From assembly GCA_022041995.1 (NCBI GenBank), contig CP074390.1:1984001-2048000 (forward strand): 64,000 nucleotides of DNA. Reading direction: 5' to 3'. Under the pieces are notes generated by a model, which saw only the letters and a program-made list of their open reading frames with translations, searched no databases and had not been told where the DNA came from. This DNA comes from Cupriavidus necator (GTDB lineage Bacteria > Pseudomonadota > Gammaproteobacteria > Burkholderiales > Burkholderiaceae). Positions within the stretch are counted from its first letter, which is position 1; each line of letters opens with the position of its first letter. Shown in pieces: positions 19,328 to 27,924 of this stretch. The position numbers were made by a program, and so were the translations under genes.

Positions 19328-19629
19328 GGATCCCAGCGACCCATCGAACAAAGGTCCCCTCGTGGCCGGCTAGTGCCTGACGTATCGCCCGAGAGCGGCC
19401 ACTGATAGCGGCATGCATGCGACGATCTTGCCGAAAAAGCGCGGCCCTGTCGCTAACGGGTATCAGCGATGTAGCCGCGTTTTTCGACGAAACTGCACTC
19501 TTGCTGATCAAGCCGCTGAAATTCCGGCAAGGCCTGCGGTGACGCAAAGTGTCAGATTTAATACGGACTGAGCCGAAGTGACGCTTTTATTGAGCTAGGA
19601 GTGGAAGCAACACTGTCACTTAAACCATT
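19328..19629. other. Intergenic stretch between retron and IS4 element
   Basis: No gene. The first part (19288-19375, overlapping the retron tail) resembles the intergenic repeat at 12345-12440: CCGCTTGCGGAGT, CATCGAACAAAGGTCCC and TGGCCGGC are shared with small changes. Confidence 0.4.
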
Positions 19630-19638
19630 ATAATTCAA

Positions 19639-20966
19639 CACTAGTGTCCGGTTTATTTGAGGGTCATTGGCTTGGAAGCCAATGCTGACGCGGGTTGTGA
19701 GGATTCCATGGGTGTCCACGATTTGAATTTCGAACGGAAAATTTGCGATCCTTTCGGGTTTCAACGACCAGGATCGACCCATGAAGAATGTGGGCAAGAC
19801 GCTGTTCGCGCAGGTCATGGAATTCGTGCCATGGAAGACCTTCGGTCGCATTATCGAGAAGCATCGCGGAGATGCGGGCGTGCGCACCTTGGGCTGCGCC
19901 GATCTGTTCCGCATCATGTCGTTCGCCCAGTTGACCTGGCGCGAGTCGCTGCGCGACATAGAGGTCTGCCTGGCGGCCAACCGCAGCAAGCTCTTTCACA
20001 TGGGATTGAAGAACGTGCCGGCGCGCTCGACGCTGTCGGATGCGCTGAACCTGCGGGACTGGCGCATCTATCACGAGCTGGCGATGCGCCTTATCACGCG
20101 CGCTCGGGCGCTGTATGCGAGCGAGTCGCTGGATATCGATCTCGATGCAACCATCTACGCCCTGGACGCCACTACCATCGACCTGTGCCTGTCGTTGTTC
20201 GACTGGGCGCCGTTTCGCAAGACCAAGGCAGCGATCAAGATGCACACGCTGCTCGATTTGCGCGGCGCCATTCCCGCCTTCATCCACATTTCCGACGGCA
20301 AACTGCACGAAGTGAACGTACTCGACTTCCTGCCCATCGAGGCAGGCGCGTTCTACGTGATGGATCGCGGCTATCTGGATTTCGCTCGGCTCTACCTGGT
20401 TCATCAAAGCGGCGCATTCTTCGTCACGCGGGCCAAGAGCAACATGAATGCCCGCCGCGTCTACTCTGCCGCAACAGACCGCAGCACCGGTGTCATCTGC
20501 GATCAGACCATCGCCCTGAACGGCTTTTACTCTGCACAAGACTATCCTGAGCACTTGCGCCGCATCCGCTTCAAGGACCCGGAGTCCGGCAAGACCTTGA
20601 TCTTCCTGACCAACAACACAACGCTGCCGCCTATCACCATCGCCGCGCTGTACAAGAACCGCTGGCAGGTGGAATTGTTTTTCAAATGGATCAAGCAGCA
20701 TCTGCGTATCAAGAAATTCCTCGGCACGAGCGAGAACGCGGTGAAGACGCAAATCTGGTGCGCCGTGTCCATCTACGTGCTCATCGCCATCGTCAAGAAG
20801 GAGCTTCAACTCAATGCCTCGCTTTACACTTTGCTACAGATTTTGTCCGTCTCGGTTTTCGAGAAAACCCCTATTTCACAGGCCTTTCAGCCCGACTCTT
20901 CACTGTCAGAAGTTCCCGACGCCGCTAACCAATTGAATTTGTTCGAAATTTAACCGGACACTAGTG
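19639..20966 (+). mobile_element. IS4-family insertion sequence (1328 bp)
   Basis: Inverted ends CACTAGTGTCCGGTT and AACCGGACACTAGTG, flanked by the 9-bp duplication ATAATTCAA at 19630-19638 and 20967-20975 (the adjoining C makes 10 bp possible). The insertion lies directly beyond the hipA stop codon on the opposite strand, so it does not break hipA itself. Confidence 0.93.
19781..20953 (+). CDS. IS4-family transposase
   Basis: A 390-residue DDE transposase with an N-terminal DUF4372-like domain (FAQVMEFVPWKTFGRIIEKH). ATIYALDATTIDLCLSLF gives the first Asp, GAFYVMDRGYLDFARL the second, and the Y-(2)-R-(3)-E-(6)-K signature of the family reads YKNRWQVELFFKWIK. Length and ends agree with an intact element. 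The start at 19781 follows GACCCATG with weak ribosome-site purines (AGGATCG). Confidence 0.93.
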   Translation: MKNVGKTLFAQVMEFVPWKTFGRIIEKHRGDAGVRTLGCADLFRIMSFAQLTWRESLRDIEVCLAANRSKLFHMGLKNVPARSTLSDALNLRDWRIYHELAMRLITRARALYASESLDIDLDATIYALDATTIDLCLSLFDWAPFRKTKAAIKMHTLLDLRGAIPAFIHISDGKLHEVNVLDFLPIEAGAFYVMDRGYLDFARLYLVHQSGAFFVTRAKSNMNARRVYSAATDRSTGVICDQTIALNGFYSAQDYPEHLRRIRFKDPESGKTLIFLTNNTTLPPITIAALYKNRWQVELFFKWIKQHLRIKKFLGTSENAVKTQIWCAVSIYVLIAIVKKELQLNASLYTLLQILSVSVFEKTPISQAFQPDSSLSEVPDAANQLNLFEI

Positions 20967-20975
20967 ATAATTCAA

Positions 20976-21179
20976 CTATGTTTTAGCAGATGATGATGGC
21001 ACAGGCGGTGCCCCCTCGATGATCTTCAAGGCGTGCTCAAGCGCTTTGCGCGGCGGGCATTTTGGGCACTCATCCAAGGTCGTCGCCATGCTCTGCAATG
21101 CGATCTCGCGACACTGTGCTTGCATTTGAACGACGTCAACATTGTGGCAATGACTGAGAGAGGCGAGGCGCTCCAGCTC
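20976..21179 (-). pseudogene. hipA: 3' fragment of IS5-interrupted hipA
   Basis: Continues the hipA frame after the 9-bp IS5 duplication: LELE then RLASLSHCHNVDVVQMQAQC, ending ALKIIEGAPPVP and TAG at 20978-20976. It supplies about 64 residues lost from the current HipA C-terminus. Confidence 0.85.
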
Positions 21180-22310
21180 GGCGTTGTTGCATAAATCCGG
21201 GGTCGGATGGGCTGACGTTTACGCACAACGACTGGAGCGCTGGCTCTGTTAACTTCTGACGAAGCGGCGTAGTGTCTTGGACTTTTTCCGGGACGATGCG
21301 CAAGGACAACCGACAGCAAGCCGAGCCCAAGGGGGTCTACCGCGTCAAGAACTGGGCGCAGTACAACAAGGGGCTGATAGCCCGAGGAGACGTGACGATG
21401 TGGGTCGAAGAGAGCTTGCTCGTGCCACCGGCTAAAGCCCAGTCGCCCAAGCGTGGCCACCCGCTCGTCTATACGGATGCGCTGATCCAGGGTCTGCTCA
21501 GTCTCAAGCAGGTGTTCCACCTGCCGCTGCGCGCGCTGCAAGGCTTCGCGCAGAGCTTGCGCACCCTGGCTTTCCCAACGTTGCCAGTGCCGAACTACAC
21601 GACATTGAGCCGCCGCGCGCAGAATCTGAACGTCGTGCTGCCCGCCTCGCGTAGCGGCGAGCCGCTGCATCTGGTGATCGACAGCACTGGGCTGAAGCTT
21701 TACGGCGAAGGCGAGTGGAAGGTTCGCAAGCACGGTTGGTCCAAGCGCCGGACTTGGCGCAAGGTCCATCTCGCCATGGACGCGAACACCGGCCAAATCT
21801 GTGCTGCACTGATGACCCACCAGGACGTTGGCGATGGCGAAGTGTTGGCCGACCTGCTCGATCAGATCCCGGTTGATACACCGATCGATACCATCGGAGG
21901 TGATGGCGCTTACGACAGCAAGCCGTGCCACGCGGAGATTGCTGCGCGAGGTGCACAGCCCTCGATTCCACCACGCGATGGAGCGAAGCCTTGGTCCGAA
22001 AGTACGCCGGGCGCAGCCTGGCGTAACGAGGCCATCGATGTCATCGAGAAGAGCAGTCGACGCGATTGGAAAGCCGCCAGCGGCTATCACCGGCGCTCGC
22101 TGGCCGAGACCCTGATGTACCGCCTCAAGACGCTGACGGGACACAGTCTGTGGGCACGCGAAATCGGGTCGCAGGCCACCGAAGTGGCTATCCGTGCGGG
22201 CGTGCTCAACCGCATGGTCGCGCTCGCTCGCCCGCAATCCGTCCGTATCGCCTGAGTTCAGCGTCACCGAGGAGCCCCCTGTTTTCAATCTCGATTTATG
22301 CAACAACGCC
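21180..22310 (+). mobile_element. IS5-family insertion sequence (IS903/IS1031-like ends)
   Basis: A 1131-bp element with 17-bp perfect inverted ends GGCGTTGTTGCATAAAT, flanked by the 9-bp duplication CTCCAGCTC at 21171-21179 and 22311-22319. It is inserted in hipA. Confidence 0.95.
21296..22255 (+). CDS. IS5-family transposase
   Basis: A 319-residue DDE transposase from ATG 21296. LHLVIDSTGLKLYGEGEW gives the first Asp, TIGGDGAYDSKPCH the second, and RRSLAETLMYRLKTLTG the Glu with the Y-R-K pattern. The DUF4338-like N-terminus AQYNKGLIARGDVTMWVEE is standard in this subgroup. It appears intact. An open extension to 21272 lacks support. Confidence 0.93.
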   Translation: MRKDNRQQAEPKGVYRVKNWAQYNKGLIARGDVTMWVEESLLVPPAKAQSPKRGHPLVYTDALIQGLLSLKQVFHLPLRALQGFAQSLRTLAFPTLPVPNYTTLSRRAQNLNVVLPASRSGEPLHLVIDSTGLKLYGEGEWKVRKHGWSKRRTWRKVHLAMDANTGQICAALMTHQDVGDGEVLADLLDQIPVDTPIDTIGGDGAYDSKPCHAEIAARGAQPSIPPRDGAKPWSESTPGAAWRNEAIDVIEKSSRRDWKAASGYHRRSLAETLMYRLKTLTGHSLWAREIGSQATEVAIRAGVLNRMVALARPQSVRIA

Positions 22311-23339
22311 CTCCAGCTCAAGCTGATCCAGCCATTTTTCCGTACCCTTCGGGTCGGTCTTTTGCATCGCCAGCGCGGGCACCTCTTGCGGAGACCATAC
22401 CTGGGTGGTGAGTACGTCGTACACGGGGGAGAGCCGCGGGCGCATGACATCGTCATAGACCAAACCAAAGTTTTTTAGATGTGCATCGCCGTTGCGTAGT
22501 GCGTCGTTCATCATGACAAGTTTCAGCATGGCCACGAGATCTGTCGCCTGGTCGTCTGGATGTACGAAGAAGCGGATCATCTCAAACAGGTGTTCAATCG
22601 ATCCGTTATATTTCCCACTACGAAACAAGCCCGACAGCGCACATGCATCTTCGAATCCGCGACGTGATCCGTCAGGGGCGATATCAAATCGGCTCATCGT
22701 CAGTGACGTGCGATCCGGGCTTAATTCAATCGCAGGAACGTCTAGTCCCGCTGCCGAGCATGCTTTCAAGCATGCATACTCAACCAAACTCGCACCAACA
22801 TAATGGGGCGAGTCGAATTTAACGATGGAGCCGTGCGCGGCGACAGTCCCGGGGCGAGTCTTTTCCGTCTGGAATGTCGACATCTTGGGCATGACGCCAG
22901 ACACGCCAAACATCTCCGGAGATGTCTTCAGAATTTCGATCAGCCGCTGTGCCGCACCCTCAGTTCTGGCGGCATCCAGAATGTTTTGTTGAAGTGTGGC
23001 GTCTGGGTCCAGCGGGCCGCCGAAGGTAGTGCGGCCGATAGTGTGACGACCGACAAGACGGAGCAGCGACATATCGTTATCAACGTCGATATGCTTGGCG
23101 AAGCGGGTTCTAATGGCTTCCAGCAAGATGCCTTCGGGCAGGGATATCTGAAAGGGTGGGGGCACCCCGTTGTAACCAAGATACTCTTCTGCTGGCGCGC
23201 TCGGCGGCATCAGTAACGAGACTGTCATTTGATCCGGGACATCCGGAAGGTAACGGAAATCAATCAGGCCTGTCTCGATGTCTTCACTGAGCAAGCCGAC
23301 AGGATAGTCCGAAACGAAGACCTCGAGTTCGCTACTCAT
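22311..23339 (-). pseudogene. hipA: HipA-like serine/threonine kinase toxin, C-terminus cut by IS5
   Basis: About 343 host-encoded residues from ATG 23339, then four codons (GVVA) from the IS5 end. The N-terminal HipA domain (LEVFVSDYPVGLLSED), the HIGRTTFGGP-like RHTIGRTTFGGPLD, the nucleotide-site segment AAHGSIVKFDSPHYVGASL and the catalytic loop NDALRNGDAHLKNFGLVYDD are all present. The lost tail (20976-21170) restores a frame of about 407 residues, near HipA's usual length. HipA phosphorylates translation factors and causes persistence. The cut leaves the catalytic parts, so loss of activity is likely but not certain. Its start overlaps the hipB stop by ATGA. Confidence 0.88.
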
Positions 23340-23815
23340 TGAGATACTTTGTGCAAGAGATTCGTCTGGAGCATTGCCTGGCGCTCCCGCTCCGCTCGCA
23401 TCATTTCCCTGAGCGTGGGGCGACGCCTTACGTTGCTTTCCGGGTAGGAAACTGGGGCGGTAAAGGACGCCGATCCCACGCGCTGCCGGCTGGGTAATTT
23501 CGTCTGGAGCATTGCCTGGCGCTCCCGCTCCGCTCGCATCATTTCCCTGAGCATGGGGCGACGTGGTGGCGTGACGATCGCCGGGTCTGGTTGAGGGTTA
23601 AGGTTCACGCCGACCGCAGCCGCCATCAGGAGCAGATTCAACGTCGAGACGCTTTGGCCGCTCTCGATTGCAATGACGGTTGCCCGAGACACGCCCACTT
23701 TCTGGGCGATGTCGGATTGCTTGCTACCTTGTCGCTCGCGCGCGGAGCGCAAGGCTTCCCCGATTTTGCGGCGCATTGCGTCCGCTTTATCATGTAGCTC
23801 TCGTCGATGGTCCAT
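23336..23815 (-). CDS. hipB: HipB-like XRE-family antitoxin with duplicated tail
   Basis: 159 residues. The helix-turn-helix domain (ALRSARERQGSKQSDIAQKV then GVSRATVIAIESGQSVS) covers residues 17-65. Two nearly identical C-terminal blocks follow: RPMLREMMRAERERQAMLQT and RPTLREMMRAERERQAMLQT, 46 residues apart. At DNA level these are 64-bp direct repeats with a single mismatch. HipB binds HipA and represses the operon. A palindrome TGTCAA-N6-TTGACA lies 38 bases upstream. The duplicated tail is unusual; such segments are outside the normal HTH core. Confidence 0.88.
   Translation of the reverse strand: MDHRRELHDKADAMRRKIGEALRSARERQGSKQSDIAQKVGVSRATVIAIESGQSVSTLNLLLMAAAVGVNLNPQPDPAIVTPPRRPMLREMMRAERERQAMLQTKLPSRQRVGSASFTAPVSYPESNVRRRPTLREMMRAERERQAMLQTNLLHKVSQ
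23361..23562. repeat. 64-bp direct repeat inside hipB
   Basis: 23361-23424 and 23499-23562 are the same sequence except GAGCGTGG versus GAGCATGG. The period is 138 bp (46 codons), so the reading frame is kept. Confidence 0.95.
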
Positions 23816-23852
23816 TTGCCCCCCTTAACCGGGTTGGATTCAGCAAACATGC

Positions 23853-23875
23853 TGTCAACAATAATTGACATTATA
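23853..23875 (-). promoter_or_regulatory. hipBA promoter -10 and operator palindrome
   Basis: TGTCAA (23853-23858) and TTGACA (23865-23870) form a perfect inverted repeat with 6-base spacer. On the minus strand TATAAT (23875-23870) directly precedes it and would serve as -10, so a repressor on the palindrome would block RNA polymerase. HipB is the obvious candidate. Confidence 0.6.
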
Positions 23876-24053
23876 GTCCATGTCCACTTTTTTTGACTTC
23901 CGGAACTGAGTTCGCAATTCGAGGCAGGGGCGGCCTAGTGTTGACACCGGCAGACGTCGGGCATCCTTTGCGGTAAGCCTCCGGCCAGTACCGTCTGGAC
24001 GTTGGGGCATCGATAAGCACAATAGGTACCCACCTATCATTTAGTGGGGACCT

Positions 24054-24723
24054 ATGTCGCAGTCAGCTAAGGATCAGGAAGGCGGTTACCGTCGAGAACC
24101 AAGGCGCCGCTTCGGCCGAGTACAAATGCCAGATGGTGCAGACGCTGCTGTCGTCGACGATGTCGTTAGCGCGCTTTGCACGCGAGCACGACCTGAACCA
24201 CAACCAACTGGCCAGATGGCGCCGCGAGTACGAGCAAGGCACGTATGGCGCGGTAGCGCAGGTGGGCGCCGAGTTTGTTCCCGTATGTGTCGAGCCGGTG
24301 GACCGTCGCCCATCACCGGTTGTCTCTTCTGCTGGAGCGACGGCGACTGTCGAACTCCATCTGCCGAAGGGCCGGATCGCGCCTAGCCGTCCCATCGACC
24401 GAGGCATCCCTGGCCCGGACTTGCTTGCCAACGTACTGGTCTCAAAGTTCTGCGATCATCAGCCCCTGTATCGCCGGCGCGTTCGCTGGGAACGTGAGGG
24501 GATCGACCTTCCCGAATCGACGCTGGGTGACTGGGTCGGCGGCTGCTCGGCATTGCTCAGCCCGCTGGTGGCGGCTGTGGAGCGCTACGTGATGAGTGGC
24601 AACAAGGTGCACGGCACTCTCTCATGGAGTGCTTCTCGTCGGCGCTGGACACGGAAAAGCCATGATGGAGAAGGCGCGGGAGCAACTAGGCGTCGGTGCA
24701 CCAGGAGTCTCGTGGAAATTTGA
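24054..24723 (+). pseudogene. IS66-family remnant (fused, frameshifted tnpA and tnpC pieces)
   Basis: The first frame MSQSAKDQEGGYRREPRRRF shifts near 24115 into CQMVQTLLSSTMSLARFARE then HDLNHNQLARWRREYEQG, the HTH of IS66 OrfA. From about 24370 the same frame becomes a middle part of the IS66 transposase (ERGIPGPDLLANVLVSKF-like, DHQPLYRRRVRWEREGIDLP, ESTLGDWVGGCSALLSPLV), showing an internal deletion that removed the OrfA end, OrfB and the TnpC start. The catalytic C-terminal region is gone after GNKVHG. Confidence 0.82.
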
Positions 24724-25089
24724 AAGTTCTCCGGATTTGGGAGTATGAGGATTTGTCCGCTATTGGCCCCGGACCCGTACGTCGACTGGGCCAGACAAAG
24801 GTGATCGCAGATCGCTCCGCTGCGGACGCCCCAAGCTGGACCGTGCTGAGCGCACCCGGCCCAATGCTGCAGATGAGGCGCCAGAAAAAATGAAAGGATG
24901 TGTCTACCGAACCGATCCGGGCATCCGCAGTCTCGCGCCCATTGGCGCGGTGACCTGCACTTTGGCTGCCGGTGCAGCGGTGACAGACATACCGACCGCT
25001 TCCGCCGCCCAAGTCCGCTGTCGGGAGCGGACGGCGGCGATGGCTTGGTCGAGGGGCCCCCATCGTCAAAGACGGTGTGGGCCGGGCCG
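24724..25089. other. Degenerate region between IS66 remnant and tRNA fragment
   Basis: No gene supported. A short frame at 24696-24893 reads LKVLRIWEYEDL, faintly like the end of a very-short-patch repair endonuclease, but nothing before or after supports that. Confidence 0.35.
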
Positions 25090-25148
25090 TTGCAGCTCGT
25101 CGGGCTCATACCCGAAGGTCGTAGGTCCAAATCCTACCCCCGCAACCA
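25090..25148 (+). tRNA. 3' fragment of initiator tRNA-Met (CAT), probable attachment-site relic
   Basis: TTGCAGCTCGTCGGGCTCAT, then CCCGAAGGTCGTAGGTCC and AAATCCTACCCCCGCAACCA match the anticodon arm, T arm, acceptor and CCA of bacterial tRNA-fMet. One A is missing from the anticodon loop (CTCATACCCG instead of CTCATAACCCG), one T-loop base differs, and the D-arm side and 5' acceptor strand are not present. It cannot be a working tRNA. Integrative elements often carry or leave a tRNA 3' end at their junction. Confidence 0.75.
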
Positions 25149-25281
25149 AAGCCTAGTAAGGCTTTCCGCGATTTAGCCCACTTTCAGGAATAGCTTTTGT
25201 TTCTTCCGATTTGGGCGCTATGTGGGCGCTGGCCGTGCAAATCGGTGACCGGCGAAAACGCGCCGGTGCCGAAGTGCAGCG

Positions 25282-25857
25282 TCAGAGGCTTGGCTCGGTC
25301 TTCGGGTCAGCCGCGAGGTCGGAGTCTTGACGCGCGGCCTCCAGCATCTTCCGCCCTATCGCAATCTGGTCGGACTCGGCCAGCGTGGCGATGCCGGGAA
25401 ATGCGAGCTTGGCGCTGTCGAGTTTCGATTGCGCCACCGGGTCATCCTTGCTGACCTTCTCGGGGAACACCGCGATAAACCACAACTGAAAGACCTGCGC
25501 CTCGACAGGTCCGCCCTGTCGAAGCCGAATGTAGTCCTCCACCGCGAGAAACAGGATGGCGGAAACGTTGGCCTCGAGCAGTTCGATCGAGCTATCGGGG
25601 CTCGGGTCGTGAGCTGCGTGCTTGAAGAAGTTGCGGCACGGCTCATTGACGTAGTGCTTCAGCGTGTGCCCGGCTGGCAGATTCTCGCGAGCCTGCTTGG
25701 AAAAACTGTCGATGCCCGCGCAGGCGCAAAGGACGTCGATCACTTCCCACGCGTTCGACGCGAGCGAGTAAACCGAGACCGGGTCGCCACCATCGAAGAA
25801 GAGGCGAATGGCGGTAATGAGTTGCCGTCGGGCGGCATCGATCTTTGTCACGCGCAT
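25282..25857 (-). CDS. Conserved-looking hypothetical protein
   Basis: A 191-residue soluble protein from ATG 25857 (MRVTKIDAARRQLITAIRLF); an upstream ATG at 25884 is also possible. It contains GDPVSVYSLASNAWEVIDVL and EPCRNFFKHAAHDPSP, a segment pattern I associate with a widespread uncharacterised proteobacterial family. No catalytic motif is clear. It is divergent from the PIN gene, with starts about 120 bases apart, so both may share a control region. It lies beside the tRNA fragment. Confidence 0.55.
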   Translation of the reverse strand: MRVTKIDAARRQLITAIRLFFDGGDPVSVYSLASNAWEVIDVLCACAGIDSFSKQARENLPAGHTLKHYVNEPCRNFFKHAAHDPSPDSSIELLEANVSAILFLAVEDYIRLRQGGPVEAQVFQLWFIAVFPEKVSKDDPVAQSKLDSAKLAFPGIATLAESDQIAIGRKMLEAARQDSDLAADPKTEPSL

Positions 25858-25979
25858 TTTCGTAGGCGGTATTGAGGCGGGCAAGCCGGTTTATACCACG
25901 TCATCTTCACCGTCCTCTGCGCGCCCGTATATCTTCTGCGTTCCCGTAGAATCTCCGTTTTCCCGTGAAAGAAGAAAGC

Positions 25980-27012
25980 ATGGCGATCCGGCTTCTGGTT
26001 GATACGTGCGTCTGGCTCGACCTCGCGAAGGACTATCGCGAGCAGCCCAATCATCAGTGCGCTCGAAGACCTGGTTCAGAACGGCGAGATCGAACTGATC
26101 GTGCCGCAGCAGGTGCTCGACGAATTCGACCGGAACAAGGCTCGCATCATTGAGGAGGCCCGACGCGGTCTCCAGTCGCACTTCCGGCTGGTCAGGCAGG
26201 CCGTGAATCAGTTTGGTGAAGACGGACGCAAAGGCGAATTGCTGGCGGGCCTCAACGAGGTCGACCACCAGATCGGCGTTGACGGTGATGCGGTAGGCGG
26301 TTCGATCGAGCGTATCGACAGACTTCTGCGCCGTGCGCCCGCACTCGCGACCAGCGACGCGGTCAAGCAGCGCGTCACCGAGCGCGCGCTCGCAAAGCAG
26401 GCTCCGTATCACCGTGCAAAGAACAGCGTGGGAGACGCCATCCTCGTCGAGATGTACGTCGATGTGGTCGCGGGCGCGGGCGAGGCCACACCGTGTGCGT
26501 TCATTACACACAACACGAAAGACTTCAGCGATGCGAACGGCGACTTTCGGAAGGCGCACGCTGACCTCCGGCACCTGTTCGATGCGCCGAAGTCATCCTA
26601 CTGGATCTCGATGGTTGAGTTCCTGAAGGATCACAGCCCCGACCTGCTCGGTGAGCACGACTTCGAGTTCAACTACTCGCAGGAAGCGCGGCGGCTTCCA
26701 GAGATCCTCGAGGCCCAGCATCTGCTGTTGCAGCAGGTCTGGTACAACCGGCACTGGAATCTTCGCCACGAGATCGAGACAGGCAAGGTCAAAGTCGTGC
26801 CGGAGGGAAATTACAGCAGGAGCCCATACCGCCAAGACCAGATACTCGACAACATCTGGGCTGGCGCACTCGCCTCGGCAAAGAGGACCGAAGACGAGGT
26901 CGGCATCGAGAACCTCGGTCCGTGGGATGACTTCGAGTGGGGAATGATCAACGGCAAGCTGTCCGCGCTGCGTTGGATCCTCGGTGACGAGTGGGACATG
27001 CTTGATACTTGA
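25980..27012 (+). pseudogene. PIN-domain (DUF4935-like) nuclease, one-base frameshift
   Basis: Starts MAIRLLVDTCVWLDLAKDYR at ATG 25980 with GAAAGAAGAAAG before it. At the CCC run 26046-26048 the frame breaks. Removing one C joins DYREQP to IISALEDLVQNGEIELIVPQ and reading continues to TGA 27012, about 343 residues in total. PIN features: D8 in VDTCVW, the acidic LIVPQQVLDEFDRNKARI, NSVGDAILVEMY and CAFITHNTKDFSD. PIN domains are metal-dependent RNases. The C-terminal 130 residues are of unknown role. The next gene starts 14 bases after its stop. Confidence 0.8.
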
Positions 27013-27026
27013 AAAAGGGGGTGACC

Positions 27027-27584
27027 ATGCAGCAACCACATCCAGTTGAAATGCATATCCAGATCGTCTGGTCATCCGTCCGGCTTGTTCTGCTCCAACG
27101 GGTGCTTTACGAATTGATACCCGATACGCGTGTGGACCTCTGGCGAGTGATGCGAGGCGCGTCGCTCGACTATGGCCTGATCGAGTGGTGCAAGATCTTC
27201 GGTAATCGATCAGATGACACTCATTGGACCAAGCTCGTACCCAACGATCGGCATGATGTTTTCCGCGATGGCCTCCTCGCGGCGGTTGGCAAGAGTTCCA
27301 GGGAGTGGGAGGAGTATCACTCAGCGATGAAGGACTATCGCGATCAACTGGCTGCACATCACGACCTCGATGCCAAGCCGACACACTATCCGTCCTTCGA
27401 TGCGGCACTCGAAGCGGCGTATTACTACTATGCCACCTTCCTCTATCCAGAGTGGTCATCGAAAAACCCCGCGACCCCATACCCGCCTGATATGAAAGCC
27501 TATGCGGCGGAGTACCGCGAGCAGTTGCTCAAGGTAGCCAAAGCCGCTGCGCAGGCGACTAGGGAGTTCGAACCGGGCCATTAG
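27027..27584 (+). CDS. Small helical protein, possible HEPN-type partner of the PIN protein
   Basis: 185 residues from ATG 27027, preceded by AAAGGGGGTG, so this start is preferred to TTG 27009. The sequence is mostly helical (VWSSVRLVLLQRVLYELIPD). DYRDQLAAHHDLD has R105 followed five residues later by H111, fitting the R-x4-6-H motif of HEPN RNases. It is close behind the PIN gene on the same strand. PIN and HEPN proteins both occur in RNA-targeting conflict systems. I do not recognise the exact family, and the HEPN reading rests on one short motif plus helical content. Confidence 0.55.
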   Translation: MQQPHPVEMHIQIVWSSVRLVLLQRVLYELIPDTRVDLWRVMRGASLDYGLIEWCKIFGNRSDDTHWTKLVPNDRHDVFRDGLLAAVGKSSREWEEYHSAMKDYRDQLAAHHDLDAKPTHYPSFDAALEAAYYYYATFLYPEWSSKNPATPYPPDMKAYAAEYREQLLKVAKAAAQATREFEPGH

Positions 27585-27881
27585 TTCGCAGGCAGAGCGC
27601 GGCAAGCTGCACGTCGATGCGCCGGTATCGCGCAGTGCCGTCCCTGACCTTACGCACGATGCGCGAAAATCTTCTCGGTGCGCACCTGGCTTCGGGCCGC
27701 CGTCGACCCACAGCAGTCCTTCGACTCGACGAGAGTGTTACGGCAGATTCCTAAGTAGAGCAGCCATTCGGGTCGAGTCTCGGCACACAAGTGCCCCGAC
27801 GGTCGGCTACTGCCCGGCGAGTCGCTGCGGCCCGCACTAAAACGGTCATTTTCGTTGCTCCGTTTCGGCATCTGATAAGCT
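27585..27881. other. Intergenic stretch before the ABC-3C operon
   Basis: No gene seen in about 300 bases. Small GC-rich hairpins occur but without T-runs. Confidence 0.4.
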
Positions 27882-27919
27882 TTGGCCTAGCCAAAAATCA
27901 CCACTGTATTTCCATACAG
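27882..27919 (+). promoter_or_regulatory. Promoter with LexA-like SOS box for the ABC-3C operon
   Basis: CTGT (27904-27907), ATTTCCAT, ACAG (27916-27919) matches the CTGT-N8-ACAG LexA consensus and, as ACTGTATTTCCATACAGTA, most of the wider consensus. A -35-like TTGGCC (27882-27887) with 17-base spacing to TGTATT (27905-27910) would put the box over the -10. The ATG follows at 27925 with no ribosome site between, so the message may be leaderless. Confidence 0.65.
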
Positions 27920-27924
27920 TAATC

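Noticed and set aside
24696..24893. Possible very-short-patch repair endonuclease fragment (LKVLRIWEYEDL)
   Set aside because: Only twelve residues look right, the catalytic part is missing and the rest of the frame is unlike the family.
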